From positions 12,311,332-12,375,331 of the forward strand of contig JACBWW010000020.1 in NCBI GenBank assembly GCA_020086605.1: a stretch of 64,000 nt of DNA, in the 5' to 3' direction. Below, piece after piece: positions 12,913 to 25,035 of this stretch. The position numbers and the translations under genes are program-made. Under the pieces are notes generated by a model, which had not been told where the DNA came from, did not search any database, and was given only the letters and a program-made list of their open reading frames with translations. Each line of letters begins with the position of its first letter. Within the stretch, counting starts at the first letter, position 1. The stretch comes from Lanius collurio (lineage: Eukaryota; Chordata; Aves; Passeriformes; Laniidae).

Positions 12913-15900
12913 TTTTTTTAGATTCCTGATTGATTCTTCTATATTGTCTATTAATGTATCAACAGCTGTTTAGAAATCTCTGCAACTAAATCATGTTATC
13001 AAAATTTTCACATAATGTCTTGAGATAAAAACACTAGTAGATATGGATTTATCATTTCCAGCACTGCTGTGTGAGATTGGTTTCATGTCTGGCATATGAC
13101 AAAGAGCCCTGAAATATTTAACAGAATCTTAAGAATTAAGCAACATGGACTCAGAAGCTTTTGTTATATGACAGAAATGACTGTAAGCTCACTTCAGCTA
13201 TTCAGAAAAATTAGTACAAGAATATCACTGTTTTTCTTGCTATTTTGACCCATATGCAAGACAAAATCTTTGTTCTTTTAATTATATTGTTTGGAGAGAA
13301 ACTATGAGAGAAGAATAATAAATTGGAAGCTAGCAATATCTGCTAGTTAGTATGTAATGGTATTAGACAAAGCGTGAACTAATTTGGGGAGTCTGAACAC
13401 TCTATAAGTCAGGTAATGAGCAGTTTTTGTGCTGTCAATAGAATAAATATTTTTGTTATGTGTAATTTGGGTCTATATCTTTCTGTAAAGCCCATGGGTT
13501 TAGAGTAGCAAGTGTATATATTTTGACAGTCTCTTTATTTTTATTAAACTCCTGTTACTAGAGATTGGTATTTTTGTTTGCTATTATTGTCAAAAAGTGC
13601 ACCACTATTTTCTCTAAAGTTCTTTATGAATCATTACACTTACAGATAGCACAATCATATTCTTACTCTGAGAATCTCTATATATTCTGTATATCTTTCT
13701 CAAATTGTTGAAGTGTTCACTTGCATTTATTAAAAAATGCTTCAAAGAAAAATGTTTTGCTACACAGTAATCTGTACATATGTCAGCTATCAGGTGTGAC
13801 CTTTCAGTGCCTGCTTCATTTAACCTGGTACATCTGTCTTGGCTGTGGGAGTCAAAACAGTACCAATATCTGCTAAGGATCTGAAGAGCAAATATTTGCT
13901 TTCAGTCTGCAAAATTCAAGAGAGAAGTAAAGGTAAATATGCTACGGGTATGGGACTCTGACTAAATGCATCCGACTGGGATATTTTTTCCTAAAAATTC
14001 AGAAAATAAAACAAAAATTGGTACTGATACATCAGAATACCAAATGAGGCCCAATTTTTGAAAACAAAGAAATGGATTTGGATATAAGGATCCATTTGCA
14101 GTGATCTTATTCCTACAAATTAATTTAGACACAGTATAAATGTTGCTTTTACTGCAGACTTGAGAGTTTTTAAGGTTTTAAGGGCAGAATTCTTCCCACT
14201 GACAGAAATTTTTTATTGGTTTATCTCAGAAATACATTGAAAATTCTGCAGAACGTTAATTAATAAAGAAAAATCAGTTTCAAATTATTTATGTTTTAGT
14301 CCACAATTCCTACACCAGCACAAAAACATGACATTGAATATCCTTATCCCCTTCAAGGAAGAACACATTATTGGGTTAAGCTGAAGTAAAAAAAAAAAAA
14401 AAGCCTTAAGAACATAATAAAGTTTTATTTGTTTCATAAGGTTAAGTTCCAGATGGTAGAAAAAAAATAGCTTTAGCAGCAGGAAAAATACACTTAGCAG
14501 TTATCTCTTGCTAGCCAGAAATCAGCATCACCTGGAATATCTGAAAATACTTTGGATCTGCAAGAATATGCACACCAAATAAATTAGAGCACTCCCTGCT
14601 TTCTGTAATCCTTCCTCACCAGATACACACACAATTTGAGGCATAATAGCTATTTCCTAATTATTCTGTAACTCTGTTTCTATTTAGAGCACTAAGAGGC
14701 TCTGCTCTTCCTATGAGAAACATATTCAAGCCATATCGTCACATTTACTGAGAGGAACTGCTGCCAAGATCCAGGCATGTAAATCTTTTCCCTATACAGT
14801 CAAGAACATTTTTAAGACTCATATCTGAGCCTGCCTCAGGCTATCGAGAAAGGATATGAGGAAACACAACAGTAGCCAAAGATAAGAAATTGAGTAAAGG
14901 TGATGATGGCTGAAATAGTGATTGCTGCTCAAAAAGTCTGTGGATGACATTCTAAATCTTAGAGCTTTGGACTGAAAAAAAAAAAAAATTAGACAGCTAA
15001 ACATTTTCTGAGAAGATGGTGATTCAGTCTTAAAAGTACTTCCCACAAAGCACAGGCTAAGGCACAGAGGAGTGATACATTTGGGAGACCAAGACACAAC
15101 CAACACTTGAGAGAATGAAAGGGACTCCGGTGAACAGACTAAGCATTTTTTCTGTGGGATTGTAACACCTCTGAGTGAATAAATACTAGGTTCTGTTAGG
15201 GGTTTTTTAATATGCTCTTTTTAATTAGCCACTTGTCCCAGAAACCTTGAGAGGGTATCCTACCTTGTATCTCATTCAGTTTCCAGGGCCCAGAACAGCA
15301 GCAAGTCAAGGTCCCCAAACATTCAAGTGCAGTCTGATACAGGATTTAGGTCTAATCCTGCCGTTTGCAGATCAGGTGAAAGGCTGCTTATTTATGTAGA
15401 ATTTTTGCAGCCAAAGTAAAGGTCATCACTCTGTGCTACATAATTAGGAATCCTAACAGTATGCCACAGAGAAGGGAGAGGCTGACGTAGGTAATGTCAT
15501 GGTTTGCCATTACCAGAACAAGTAGCAGAAACAGAAAAATCAGCAAGCGAATTTGCAACAGATGTGTTTTCTAGGAACATAAGTTATGTGTGAGGAAAAA
15601 AGTCAAAGAGAAACTAGACAGATATTAGCTAACAAGGGATGGGGGTGAGGGGAAGAGAGTGATGGAGAAAAAAAATGAAGCATTAGAATAGAAAGCCTAA
15701 CAAAATGGAGAAGCAGACTAAAATAATACATAGCAATATTTTTACACACATATAGTGTATGCATAAAGTGGTAAGCAAAAATCCTCCTGGAAATGAAAGT
15801 TTACCCATAACTCAAGATCTGCACTCATGAAAGATTCTCAAATGGATTTCAAAGATAGAGACAGCATGAAAAATCCTTGGAGGGTGTGTAAGGTGACCTA

Positions 15901-18867
15901 AGAGGGCAGAGCTGAATCTCTTGCCCATATCAGTATTTATCATTTTAGGAAAAATGAAAAAGAAATGCAGAAGTTGAGAGTGAAATAAGAAAAACATGAA
16001 CAAATGAGAAGGAATCCAAAATAAGACTAGAAATAGGTTTCAAAAGTAGAAATTGACTAAAATAGGAAAAGAAATATAAGCCAAAATACATTATTGCGCT
16101 AATCTAATGTTAAGAATAGTGTGGAAAAAGAAGAGGAAATATTCTGAAGTGAATGTAGTGTATGCATATACTTACATACACATATATCATAATATTTATA
16201 CAATCACTTCAAAAAAGAAACATTGCTTATTTGATATATTTGGAAAATAAAATCATAAAAGTAGAAACATTTGTAAGTATAGGTCATATTTAGGTATTAG
16301 CTAGGATACTTGAGCAAGACTTCAGAAAGACTTATGTTTACTACATAACAGAGAAACCATAGAATTCCAAGCAGACTGATCAAAACTCATTTCTTTAGCA
16401 GATAACAAAGTAAGCAATATTTTGATTTGAGATTTCTAGTGCTTTCTGCAACAAGGTTTTCCATGCAGGAAGATAAGAACTTAACAAAGCTGTAATAATT
16501 CACAAGAATGGTCCTGGATTCAGCAGTATCACTTAAAGATCTTCTGTTTCCAGATGCTATAATTTCCCCAGATACTCTAGCAAGCCTAGATTGTCTTTCT
16601 TATTATGTAAAACTTTCCTTCACTTTCTCTCATATTTCAAGTTGTAATGCAGAAAGACACATTGAATTGTCTCTATGAGTCACCCAAGAGCCCTTTGACT
16701 CCTTTGTTTATTAATATCGCTTTTTCATCTCATGAAGCACACAGAAAAGGCAACATGAAGGCTGCAGAAACACTTTACTTCTATCTGCTTTTAAGACATA
16801 CTAGGATTCATATTTTTTCAGGGCTATATATATATTTTGGGGAAGTCACAATTTAACAATTCTGTCAAAAGAAATGTCTAACTGAAAACAACTTTTGCCC
16901 TTTAATTCTGAAGGCTGTTTTCTTTTACTTTATTTTCTTCATTTTCAGCACTTCCCAATGGTTAAAATCAAGTTGGACTGAGCATGTTTCCAGCAGTCTT
17001 CTGGCTTTGGAGACTGTTTTCTGACAGATGTGAGAAACTGTTGACCTTTTAGCTTTAGAATGCTTCATGATGAATGATTCAAACATTCTTTTCTAACTTT
17101 TCTTATACAAATACATCAGAGTTCCTACTTGATGGTGAGAGTTTTAGCTACAATGAAAATAAATCATTTTTTCTATTTATTGCTATTTCAACTCTGCTAC
17201 ACAATTATTTATAGGGGAAAAAAGAAAATATCAGCTATGACCCAGTTGCCAGTAACCACCTATCCACAATATACCTGTACAAAAGCTCTAGCTGTTTCTG
17301 ACAAAAGGTTTCTAAAAATTTTTACTAAAAGGAATATGAAAAAAAAAAAAAAATAGAACCCTCTAGGAAGCTGATCCTGCTCTGCTTTACACTAGAGACA
17401 AAACTACCATAATATATTAGATGAGGGTATATGAGTCCCTCAGACCCCTGTCTCAAGCTGAACTGAGTTTCTTTTACCAATTTGTAGGCACATTTAGGCT
17501 TTATTTTAGGCCAGATAGCAGCTTCTTTATGAGGTTTCAAGTCTACTGCAATGATTCTTCTGTGGCATTCTCTGTAGGGTCATAGTCAGACTTGGGATAA
17601 ACCCTTGGCCTTCTTGGAGTCCATTTAGAACTCATTGTGGGCTGGACTTTGCACAGTTTTGTTTAAAGAAGCGAGAGATTCAAGGCAATACAAAATGACA
17701 GACGATAGGAAGACTGAATTTACTGTCCTTATTTTTGCACACTATCTCAAAGGAAACTATATATTGGCCAAAATATTGGGGTTCTTTTCCCTTTAATCCA
17801 TATCTGTGTTCCTTTAAACTAGTTCCAAAAAGAATAACTTTTCAGATTTTTTCATTTACAGGCAGCCTTCTCTCATAGTGCTTCATTTTGTACTTCACCA
17901 AGGATCCTCCATTTGCAGAAACATCAGCCTGTGGCCTGTGCACCAGCTAAACAGTGAAACAGAGACAGTGCTCCTTTTACTACTTCGTGGGCTACTGGGA
18001 ATCAGTTTGATTCTTTATCAAGACTTGGACAAACAAGAATTGTCCTGAATCACCTTTCATTAATGATAGCCCCTAGGGACTATTAAAGTGGAAGAGAAGT
18101 GGACTACAAAACCATCGGGAATGTAGGAGAAAATACTGAGATTCCCATACCCATACAAAAGGAGACATTTCCAAGGTCATCTCTGCTTTTGTGGCTTTAG
18201 TGTAAGCACATGAAAGGAGAAAGGTGATAAAGGGGAGATGCTGGTGTACAGCATGTCTTCAAAATCTTTCACCTTCTGTAATGCTTTATCTAGTTTTTTA
18301 ATGAATATCCACACATACTCTATGACAGGAAAACTTTTAGGTTATGAAACAGAATAGAGAACTGACATGAAGAAACTGGCCCAAAATGATTCTCATTGTA
18401 TTAATTGTTAAAATCACAGTATTATCTTCATGAGGTTTACAGTCAGAATATTTAATCTATTTTACTTTTCTGACAGATCCAGCAAAAGCAGCTCCTGGTG
18501 GATGGTGAATGACATTTATAAAGCAGGAGCAGAATGTGTTGCACATCATATCCCCGTAAACAAAGGTTATGTTAGAGGACAGCTCAGGAGAGTCAAGCAG
18601 TTCAACTTCCTACTTGAAGTAGGGCTAACTTCAAGGCAAAATCAGGTCCTTTGTACCTACACACAGTTGGTTGATACTTTCTCACTCAGGGCTGGAACTC
18701 TCCTGTCTGAGAAACCTATTTCACTGCTTAAATGATTCTCATTTTAAAATTTAGTCTCATTAAATGACAAAACAGTGTTTTCTCTGTACATTACTTCTAT
18801 TTTTAAAGTAACAGAGGAAGAGAAAAATAACAGAACAAATGATAGTGAGTAAAAATAAATTGGCACA
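12913..18867. other. Long AT-rich non-coding stretch
   Basis: I recognise no gene, RNA or repeat family in about 6 kb. There are homopolymer runs at 14388-14402 and 17340-17353. Open frames, including the 101-codon one at 18430-18735, show no domain I know. Confidence 0.45.
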
Positions 18868-19346
18868 CAGAATTACAGAATCATTCAGGTTGGAAAAAAC
18901 CTTTAAGAGTAACCAAGTCCAACCATAAACCTAACACTTCCAAGTCCACCACTAAGTGGTACACTTAAGTTCCACAGCCGTAAGCACCACATCTACACAT
19001 CTTTTAAATACCTCCAAGTTTGGTGACTCAACCTCTTCCCTGGGCAATCTATTCCAGTGCTTGCCAACCCTTTCAGTGAAGAAGTTTCATAACGTTCAAT
19101 TTAAACCTCCCCAGTTGCAACTTGAAGCCTATTCCTATTGCTAATTACCTGTGAGAAGAGACCGACTCCCACCTCACTACAATCTCCTTTCAGGCAGCTG
19201 CAGAGAACAAGTTCTCCCCTGAGCCTCCTTTTCTCCAGGCTAAACAACCCCAGCTCCCTCGGCTGCTCCCCATAGGATTTCTGCTCCAGATCCTTCACCA
19301 GCTTTGCTCTGGACACACTCCAGCACCTCAGTGTCTTTCATGTAAT
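18868..19346 (-). mobile_element. CR1 LINE 3' end, minus strand
   Basis: The plus strand opens with ACAGAATCATTCAGGTTGGA, the antisense of the CR1 3' terminus. It continues through CR1 landmarks: ACCAAGTCCAACCATAAAC, CCTGGGCAATCTATTCCAGT, TTTCTCCAGGCTAAACAACC near 19232, and TTTGCTCTGGACACACTCCA near 19300. It is less diverged than the 8.5-kb copy. No intact frame remains. Confidence 0.92.
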
Positions 19347-22300
19347 GAGTGCCACCAAGCTGATATTTCTAATGGGCTAAATGCTACATACCTTGGGACT
19401 AGTGTGCAAAGAAAAAGTTGTTACACCAACACCCTCTTATGTTTGCCTGACATTAGAACATACACACCATACAAATGCCAGTAGAACTGGGTGTGAGCCA
19501 CTTCGCAGTGAGAAATCACCAGGGGTTAACTTGAAATTGCCTTAGGAAAAGAAGTCTAAGAACTTTAGAAATATTATCTGTGGGAAGTTCCACTATGAAT
19601 GATCAGCCTTTTCTCAGGTTTTTGGGGGTGCTGAGGAAAGCCTTTCTTATTCACATTCTTTCATCTTACAGATAGAAGATTCACTAAAGAGTAATGAAAG
19701 GAAACCGCTTTCTCTGTTCAGTTTCTTTGTTCCACTTGAGATGAGAGAAAGACAGCTAGGTCCAGTGTCTTGTGCCATACTCTCCTTTGCATTCCGTTTT
19801 CTTCCCACTATTCTTTAACATCTTACAGCCTTTTGACTGTCTCATGATTGTTTTATTAAGCAAAGTACCTGCAGGATCTGATCTTTAACAATCATGAATG
19901 ATCTGGGAAAGAGAGTGAGCAATGTTTTTAAAACTCTTGCAGATAACAAAATATATTTTAAAATTTGGACTCAGCTGTAAAGCATCTGGCAATCCTGAGT
20001 ACCCACATAAGGAATTGCATGCAGAAAATTTCACATTGGGGGAAGAAATATCTCTAACTAAAAAAGAGAAAACTAACTAAAAAAAAAAAACAAACACCAC
20101 CTGAAAGATCCTTGCTTCTTATAATCTTTATATTAGAAATTGCACTGAAGCTTCAGCTGTATAAAGGTTATTGGCAATTCTTCTATTGGTAATATTGAAA
20201 AAGACTTAAACTCCTCAATCCTGGCTTCAACTGACATTTTATGCCTTTGATGATTTTAGTCTATTTAAAGTTTATTACACAATATGTGACACAAGGGAGT
20301 CCACAAAATGTGCCTCAAATTGGATTTGCATTGTTTTCTGTCATTTAGAAGTTGAAACAATTAAATGCCTGCAGCTCATATTTAGAACTAAAGCTCCCTT
20401 CCTGTAAAATGTATAATTAAATTGGTGCCCTTATTATCTCTGTATTTATTGGTTACTACTTTTCTACCGCATAATCCTTCAGGTAACACCATTGTTCTTT
20501 TTCTGTTATTTCTGCTGTATTAGAACTGTTGAGGTATCTTTTTATTAGTATATTTCTTATGTTACTGCTTCACTTGACATATGAAAGTCAGGAAAATAAT
20601 CAAGAGTACAATAAATATGTGGAATCTTTTTAAGTCCTAACTTTTAGCTGGTTTAAATTAATGGAGTTCTGTAGCAGTTCCTATTAGCATAATTTTTCAA
20701 ATTAGTTACTAGATTTCATAAATATTATCTTGAATACCAAAAATATTTTACAACCCAAAAATAAATGCTAAAATTCTAAGCTCATAACAGAATTAGAAGT
20801 GTCAAGTCTCATCAGACTTTCGCAGAAGTGCTCAGAGCACAATTCCAACAAGCAGAGAAGGATATTTCTTACAGATGATGGGCCATGCTGCACTTTTCAG
20901 TCAGTTTTCTAGCTTCCTTGCAAGTATGTGTTTTTCTTTCACTAAATCCCTGGTTAAATCTCTGTGAAGGTCACCTTAAAAATCAGGATATTGGAAAGTC
21001 GAAGGGGGATCTTCCACACAGGACTGTAGAGACTCCAAATGTTTTTTTGAAGTGAATGGGTTCTGTCTGACCACATTTTTTTTCTACATTTATTTAATGA
21101 AAGCATACAAGTTAGAATATATCATTTAGAATCTATGATCCTAAGTGTCAAAGGAAATTAAACTGTATACAATGACCAAAATTCTGAAAATAAAAATTAG
21201 TAATCAGATGAAAGGCCTTTAAATTCTGTGACATCATATTGAGAGGCTGCATGTATATCTAATTTCTCAAATAAAGTTGTGATAAAAGAGGGGGAAACAG
21301 ATTATTGTATTATTCATAAATGTCACAGTTCATTCTGATTTACAGAAGCAATTTTTCTCCTGAGCACTAGTAATTTTTGAGGAAGTGTTATTAAATAAAT
21401 ATTCAAAAATATTTTAGGAAAATAAAAGATACAAAAGTAACATGAGTTGTTGGGGGGTTTGTTTGGTTTTGGTTTTTTTTAATGAAACTAGAGTATTTTT
21501 AAGAAAGCATGTTCTAACAGTTCTAAATGCCATGTAAAATAAGTCAATACTGCTCTTGTACTAATTTCCACACAATAAAATGCGATGCAGTGACTTTTCA
21601 TTATATTTGAAAATAAATGGGGAGACTGACAATTATTCATTAAATATTCCCATACTAGTGAACCCAGTGTTTTATCACAATCAGCAAAGATGGATCAACA
21701 GAGAATTTGCAGGTCTTCCTCTGGTGTATAAGTGCAAAATAAAACTAATGCACTCTACAATTCTGTGAGCAGGAAAATTTCCATAAACTTTAATAGTACT
21801 TTCTAGAACTGTGGCTTCAAGGAGTGGTGTGTGTGCAGCTAAAAATATTTTTCAGTGAAAGCCAGGACAAGGAAAAGGCTGATTAATAACACAGGCTTCC
21901 AGAACTCTTCAGCATGCAAGTTGCACAAGACATTATTACTTCCTCTATGCTTATCTGAGTACAGAGTCAGATTGTAAATCCTGGGTACAAGATTATATTA
22001 CACTTCACACAAGAGGTAGGGAATGCTTCTGCCAATATATAATCAGTGTAGCTAGGCTAAAAATAAGCAAACATAATAACAGAACAAGGTTATATCTAGG
22101 CAGCATAAAGTCTATGAGATTTCACTCCTGTGATTCAAAAGTCAATCAAGTGAGTTTACTACCTTTTATTTACATACACTGTTTGTTTCATCGGTTTTAT
22201 TTTTAATTTGCCACTGCCTGGTGCTACAGTGCCAGTGTAAACAAAGCAAAGGAAAAGCTTTCTACAGGGGCAGCAGGTAAATAAGCAGATTGTCCACTAC

Positions 22301-22584
22301 ACAGAGCATTTTTATCAATTTCAGCATGAAAACATGTAACACTACATGATTGAAGAAGGTCAAAGAATGATGAAGTTGGCAAAAATAGCTACAAATCTCC
22401 TACAGTTTTCCTGTTAAAACAGGTGCTACAACTGTAATTGTGACAGGTTTGTTATTTAAGTCTTTGAGGTTCCTTGGTACAAAATTTTAAATTAAATAAA
22501 CGGAAAACATCAATATTAGATGATCAATTGCATTTGCAACTGTTACATTGGCACCTTTACAAAGCTAAGTGAGCTCTTTGTGTA
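19347..22584. other. AT-rich non-coding sequence
   Basis: I recognise nothing in this stretch. Confidence 0.45.
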
Positions 22585-22656
22585 TGATCACTTCCCAAGG
22601 TTGAACTCAATGATCTTGAAAGTCTTTTCCAACCCTAATGATTCTATGAGTCTATA
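22585..22656 (+). mobile_element. CR1 3' terminal stub, plus strand
   Basis: About 70 bases match the extreme CR1 3' end: CTCAATGATCTTGAAAGTC, CTTTTCCAACCCTAATGATT, then CTATGAGTCTATA. Strong 5' truncation of this kind is typical of CR1. Confidence 0.85.
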
Positions 22657-22732
22657 ATTTAGCAAGTCACACATGGCAACAGTGACAATACCCATCACTC
22701 ATAATCACAAAGACAGAACCTGCTTACTGTAC

Positions 22733-23025
22733 TGTCGCCCTGGTTTCTAGAAATCTCTTAGCCTTCTGATATTTACATTCTAGTTACACGCTTTCCCATG
22801 CCTTGTTCTGTAAACACCTAGTTGTTTGCATTCCTTCATAGAGGTGGAGAAGGCATGATGGATTGGTAATCTGTCCAGTGCCATGGGAGAGGTGGCCCTT
22901 TCTCCCTCCAATGCCCTGTCTCTTTTGTAAAACTATAAGTAGTGGAGTCAGATAATAAACTTCCTCTTTTCACCCTCACCTTCAGCTGTGTGAACACACG
23001 TGTGCTTCCGTGTCCTACCGCGACA
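22733..23025 (+). mobile_element. Solo LTR, class II (ERVK-like), with perfect 6-bp duplication
   Basis: A 293-bp LTR starting TGTCGCCCTGG and ending CTACCGCGACA; the terminal hexamers TGTCGC/GCGACA are perfect inverted repeats. It is flanked by identical CTGTAC at 22727-22732 and 23026-23031. A 6-bp duplication is characteristic of alpha/betaretrovirus-like (class II) elements. On the plus strand a TATAAG box lies at 22934-22939 and an AATAAA at 22954-22959, so the LTR is in plus orientation. No internal sequence remains, which points to LTR-LTR recombination. Confidence 0.92.
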
Positions 23026-23031
23026 CTGTAC

Positions 23032-24494
23032 TATTATAACATTTATTGGGCAGTATCCAAGATGCAGATTCTTATATAACTCTAAGACTGCCCGGCTCAA
23101 CTGCTCAGCCCCACCAAAAAAGCCTCTTCCACAGGTAAAGGTGGATTTTGTTCAGAAATCTAATTTAAATATGCCATAAGTGACCATAACATCTCTTGAC
23201 ATCCCCCGCATTCCCATTTCTGTGAAATTTGCAGAACTGTACTATCACATTTACTCTAAGCCGATTTCTCAGAGACAGGCTCTACCTGCCTCTTGCTAGA
23301 GGCAGGGAAAACATGCAGAAAACTCCAAACCAAAACTGACTGCAACTGTATTACTTCCCCACCATCACAGGCCTTACATCTGCCCAGAAGTCTTTTAACA
23401 GATCTTCCTTTTCATCTAATTTTTTAAAATATATTGTTGGGTTTTTTTCTATTGCTTTTAAACAACCAAAACCACTTCATATACATTTGTTTCCATCTAT
23501 ATTAAATGAAAATAGAGCATGTCTAGAAGCCAACACCTAAACTAATCAAACGAAACTCTTCCTTCACAAAACAGCATGGTGAATACTCTCTTCTCCTTTT
23601 GGTCTACCAGGAAGCTACAAAGATGCCTCTGACAACATGAAGCAATGCACTTCAGTCAGGACTGAGAGGATGACTACTTGTGTTGTTTGTCTGAAATACC
23701 CTGTTACCCTCACTTACTACAGGTCAGAGAAGCCATCATGGCTGACAACAATTGAGAGAACCGAAGAAACAGGGTTTACTGTTCCATCATGGGGTTCACA
23801 CACACAGAGCTGACTCATGATAAAGTTGAATATCTCTGAATGTAACACATTGCTGCTGTTGCTTGGTCTTCCACTTTTGCACTACAACGCACAAACAGTT
23901 AAGGGGGAAGTTACCTAGTTTGACTCATACAGCCATAGATTGATTTAATTTCTTTCTGTGTTTCTTTACAAAACACAGTAGGGGTGAAAAGTTCCAAATT
24001 TCTATATCTAGATTTATCCATTAATGGAATTTAGTATCTTATGAAACATAAAGGGAAAACAAACAAACAAAAAACACCAAAAAGCCCAAATAGAAACTGA
24101 GACCAACACAGCCATAAACAAGATAATGAAGAGTTCACAGAATGCACTATGACACAAGATTTAAAGCTCATTTCTGAATGCAGTCTAATTATGTTAACTA
24201 AGCTTCCTAACTCACAGTTAATGAGTTATAGCTAGTCATGGCTTGTTAATCCAGGTGTCAGATCAGGGAATTCAGGTGGACTGCATGTGGACCTACACTG
24301 ACTTCTACAGTTACCTCCAGCAGCTCTGCAGCCTCCTGTGTGGAGGCCTGACAGAACAACCACAGATGCCACTGCTCTTGCTGGGGTGTATTATCTCCAC
24401 AAGCTCATTAGAACAAATGATTTCTTGTCACATGAAAGCAGAGGATCAAATACAGTGAGGTTATGCTTTAGTTTACAGCTGTCACCCTGTCATT
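23032..24494. other. Non-coding sequence
   Basis: I recognise no gene or repeat family here. Confidence 0.45.
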
Positions 24495-25035
24495 ACAGGC
24501 CCTGGAAAAGTCTTGCTCCATCTTTCTTGTAAGCTCACTTTAATGACAGATGCGATAAGATTTCTTCCTCAGGCTAAACAAACTCCAGTTCTTTCAGCCT
24601 TTGTCCACAGGAAAGGTGTTCCAGCACTCTGATCATTTTTGTGGTCTTCCTCTGAACCCACTCAAACAAGTCAATGTCTTTCTTGTACTTGTGGGCAAAA
24701 GCTCTGCAGCTGGGGTCTCACAGAAGCAGAAGGCCAGAATCACTTCCCTCTTGATGGTCACACTTATCTTGATGCAGCCAGGGTGCAGTTGGCTCTCTGG
24801 GTCGTAGGCCCACATTGCCAGCTCATGTCCAGCTTTTCAGCCACTGGAATTCCCCAAGCCCCCCTCCACAGGGCTGCTCTAAATTCATTCATCACACATC
24901 TGCACTTATATTGGGTTGCACTGACCCAGGTGTGGGACCTTGTGCTCAGCCTTGCTGAATTTCCTGAGTTTTTCATGAGCCTACTTCTCTAGCCTGTAAA
25001 GTTCCCTCTAGTTGTGAACCCTTCCCTTCAGCATA
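24495..25035 (-). mobile_element. CR1 LINE 3' region, minus strand
   Basis: Antisense CR1 landmarks follow in order: CAGGCTAAACAAACTCCAGT (24573), CTCTGAACCCACTCAAACAA, GCAGCTGGGGTCTCACAGAA, GATGCAGCCAGGGTGCAGTT (24770), ATTGCCAGCTCATGTCCAGC, and CTGACCCAGGTGTGGGACCT (24930). The short open frames across the interval (for example 24639-24992) are read-throughs of the repeat and not genes. Confidence 0.92.

Noticed and set aside
15490..15600. TGTCATGGTTTGCC, looking like the start of an ERVL-type LTR
   Set aside because: The resemblance stops after about 14 bases; nothing of the LTR body follows.
18430..18735. 101-codon plus-strand open frame
   Set aside because: No domain, no splice context and no codon signature; within chance length for a 64-kb window.
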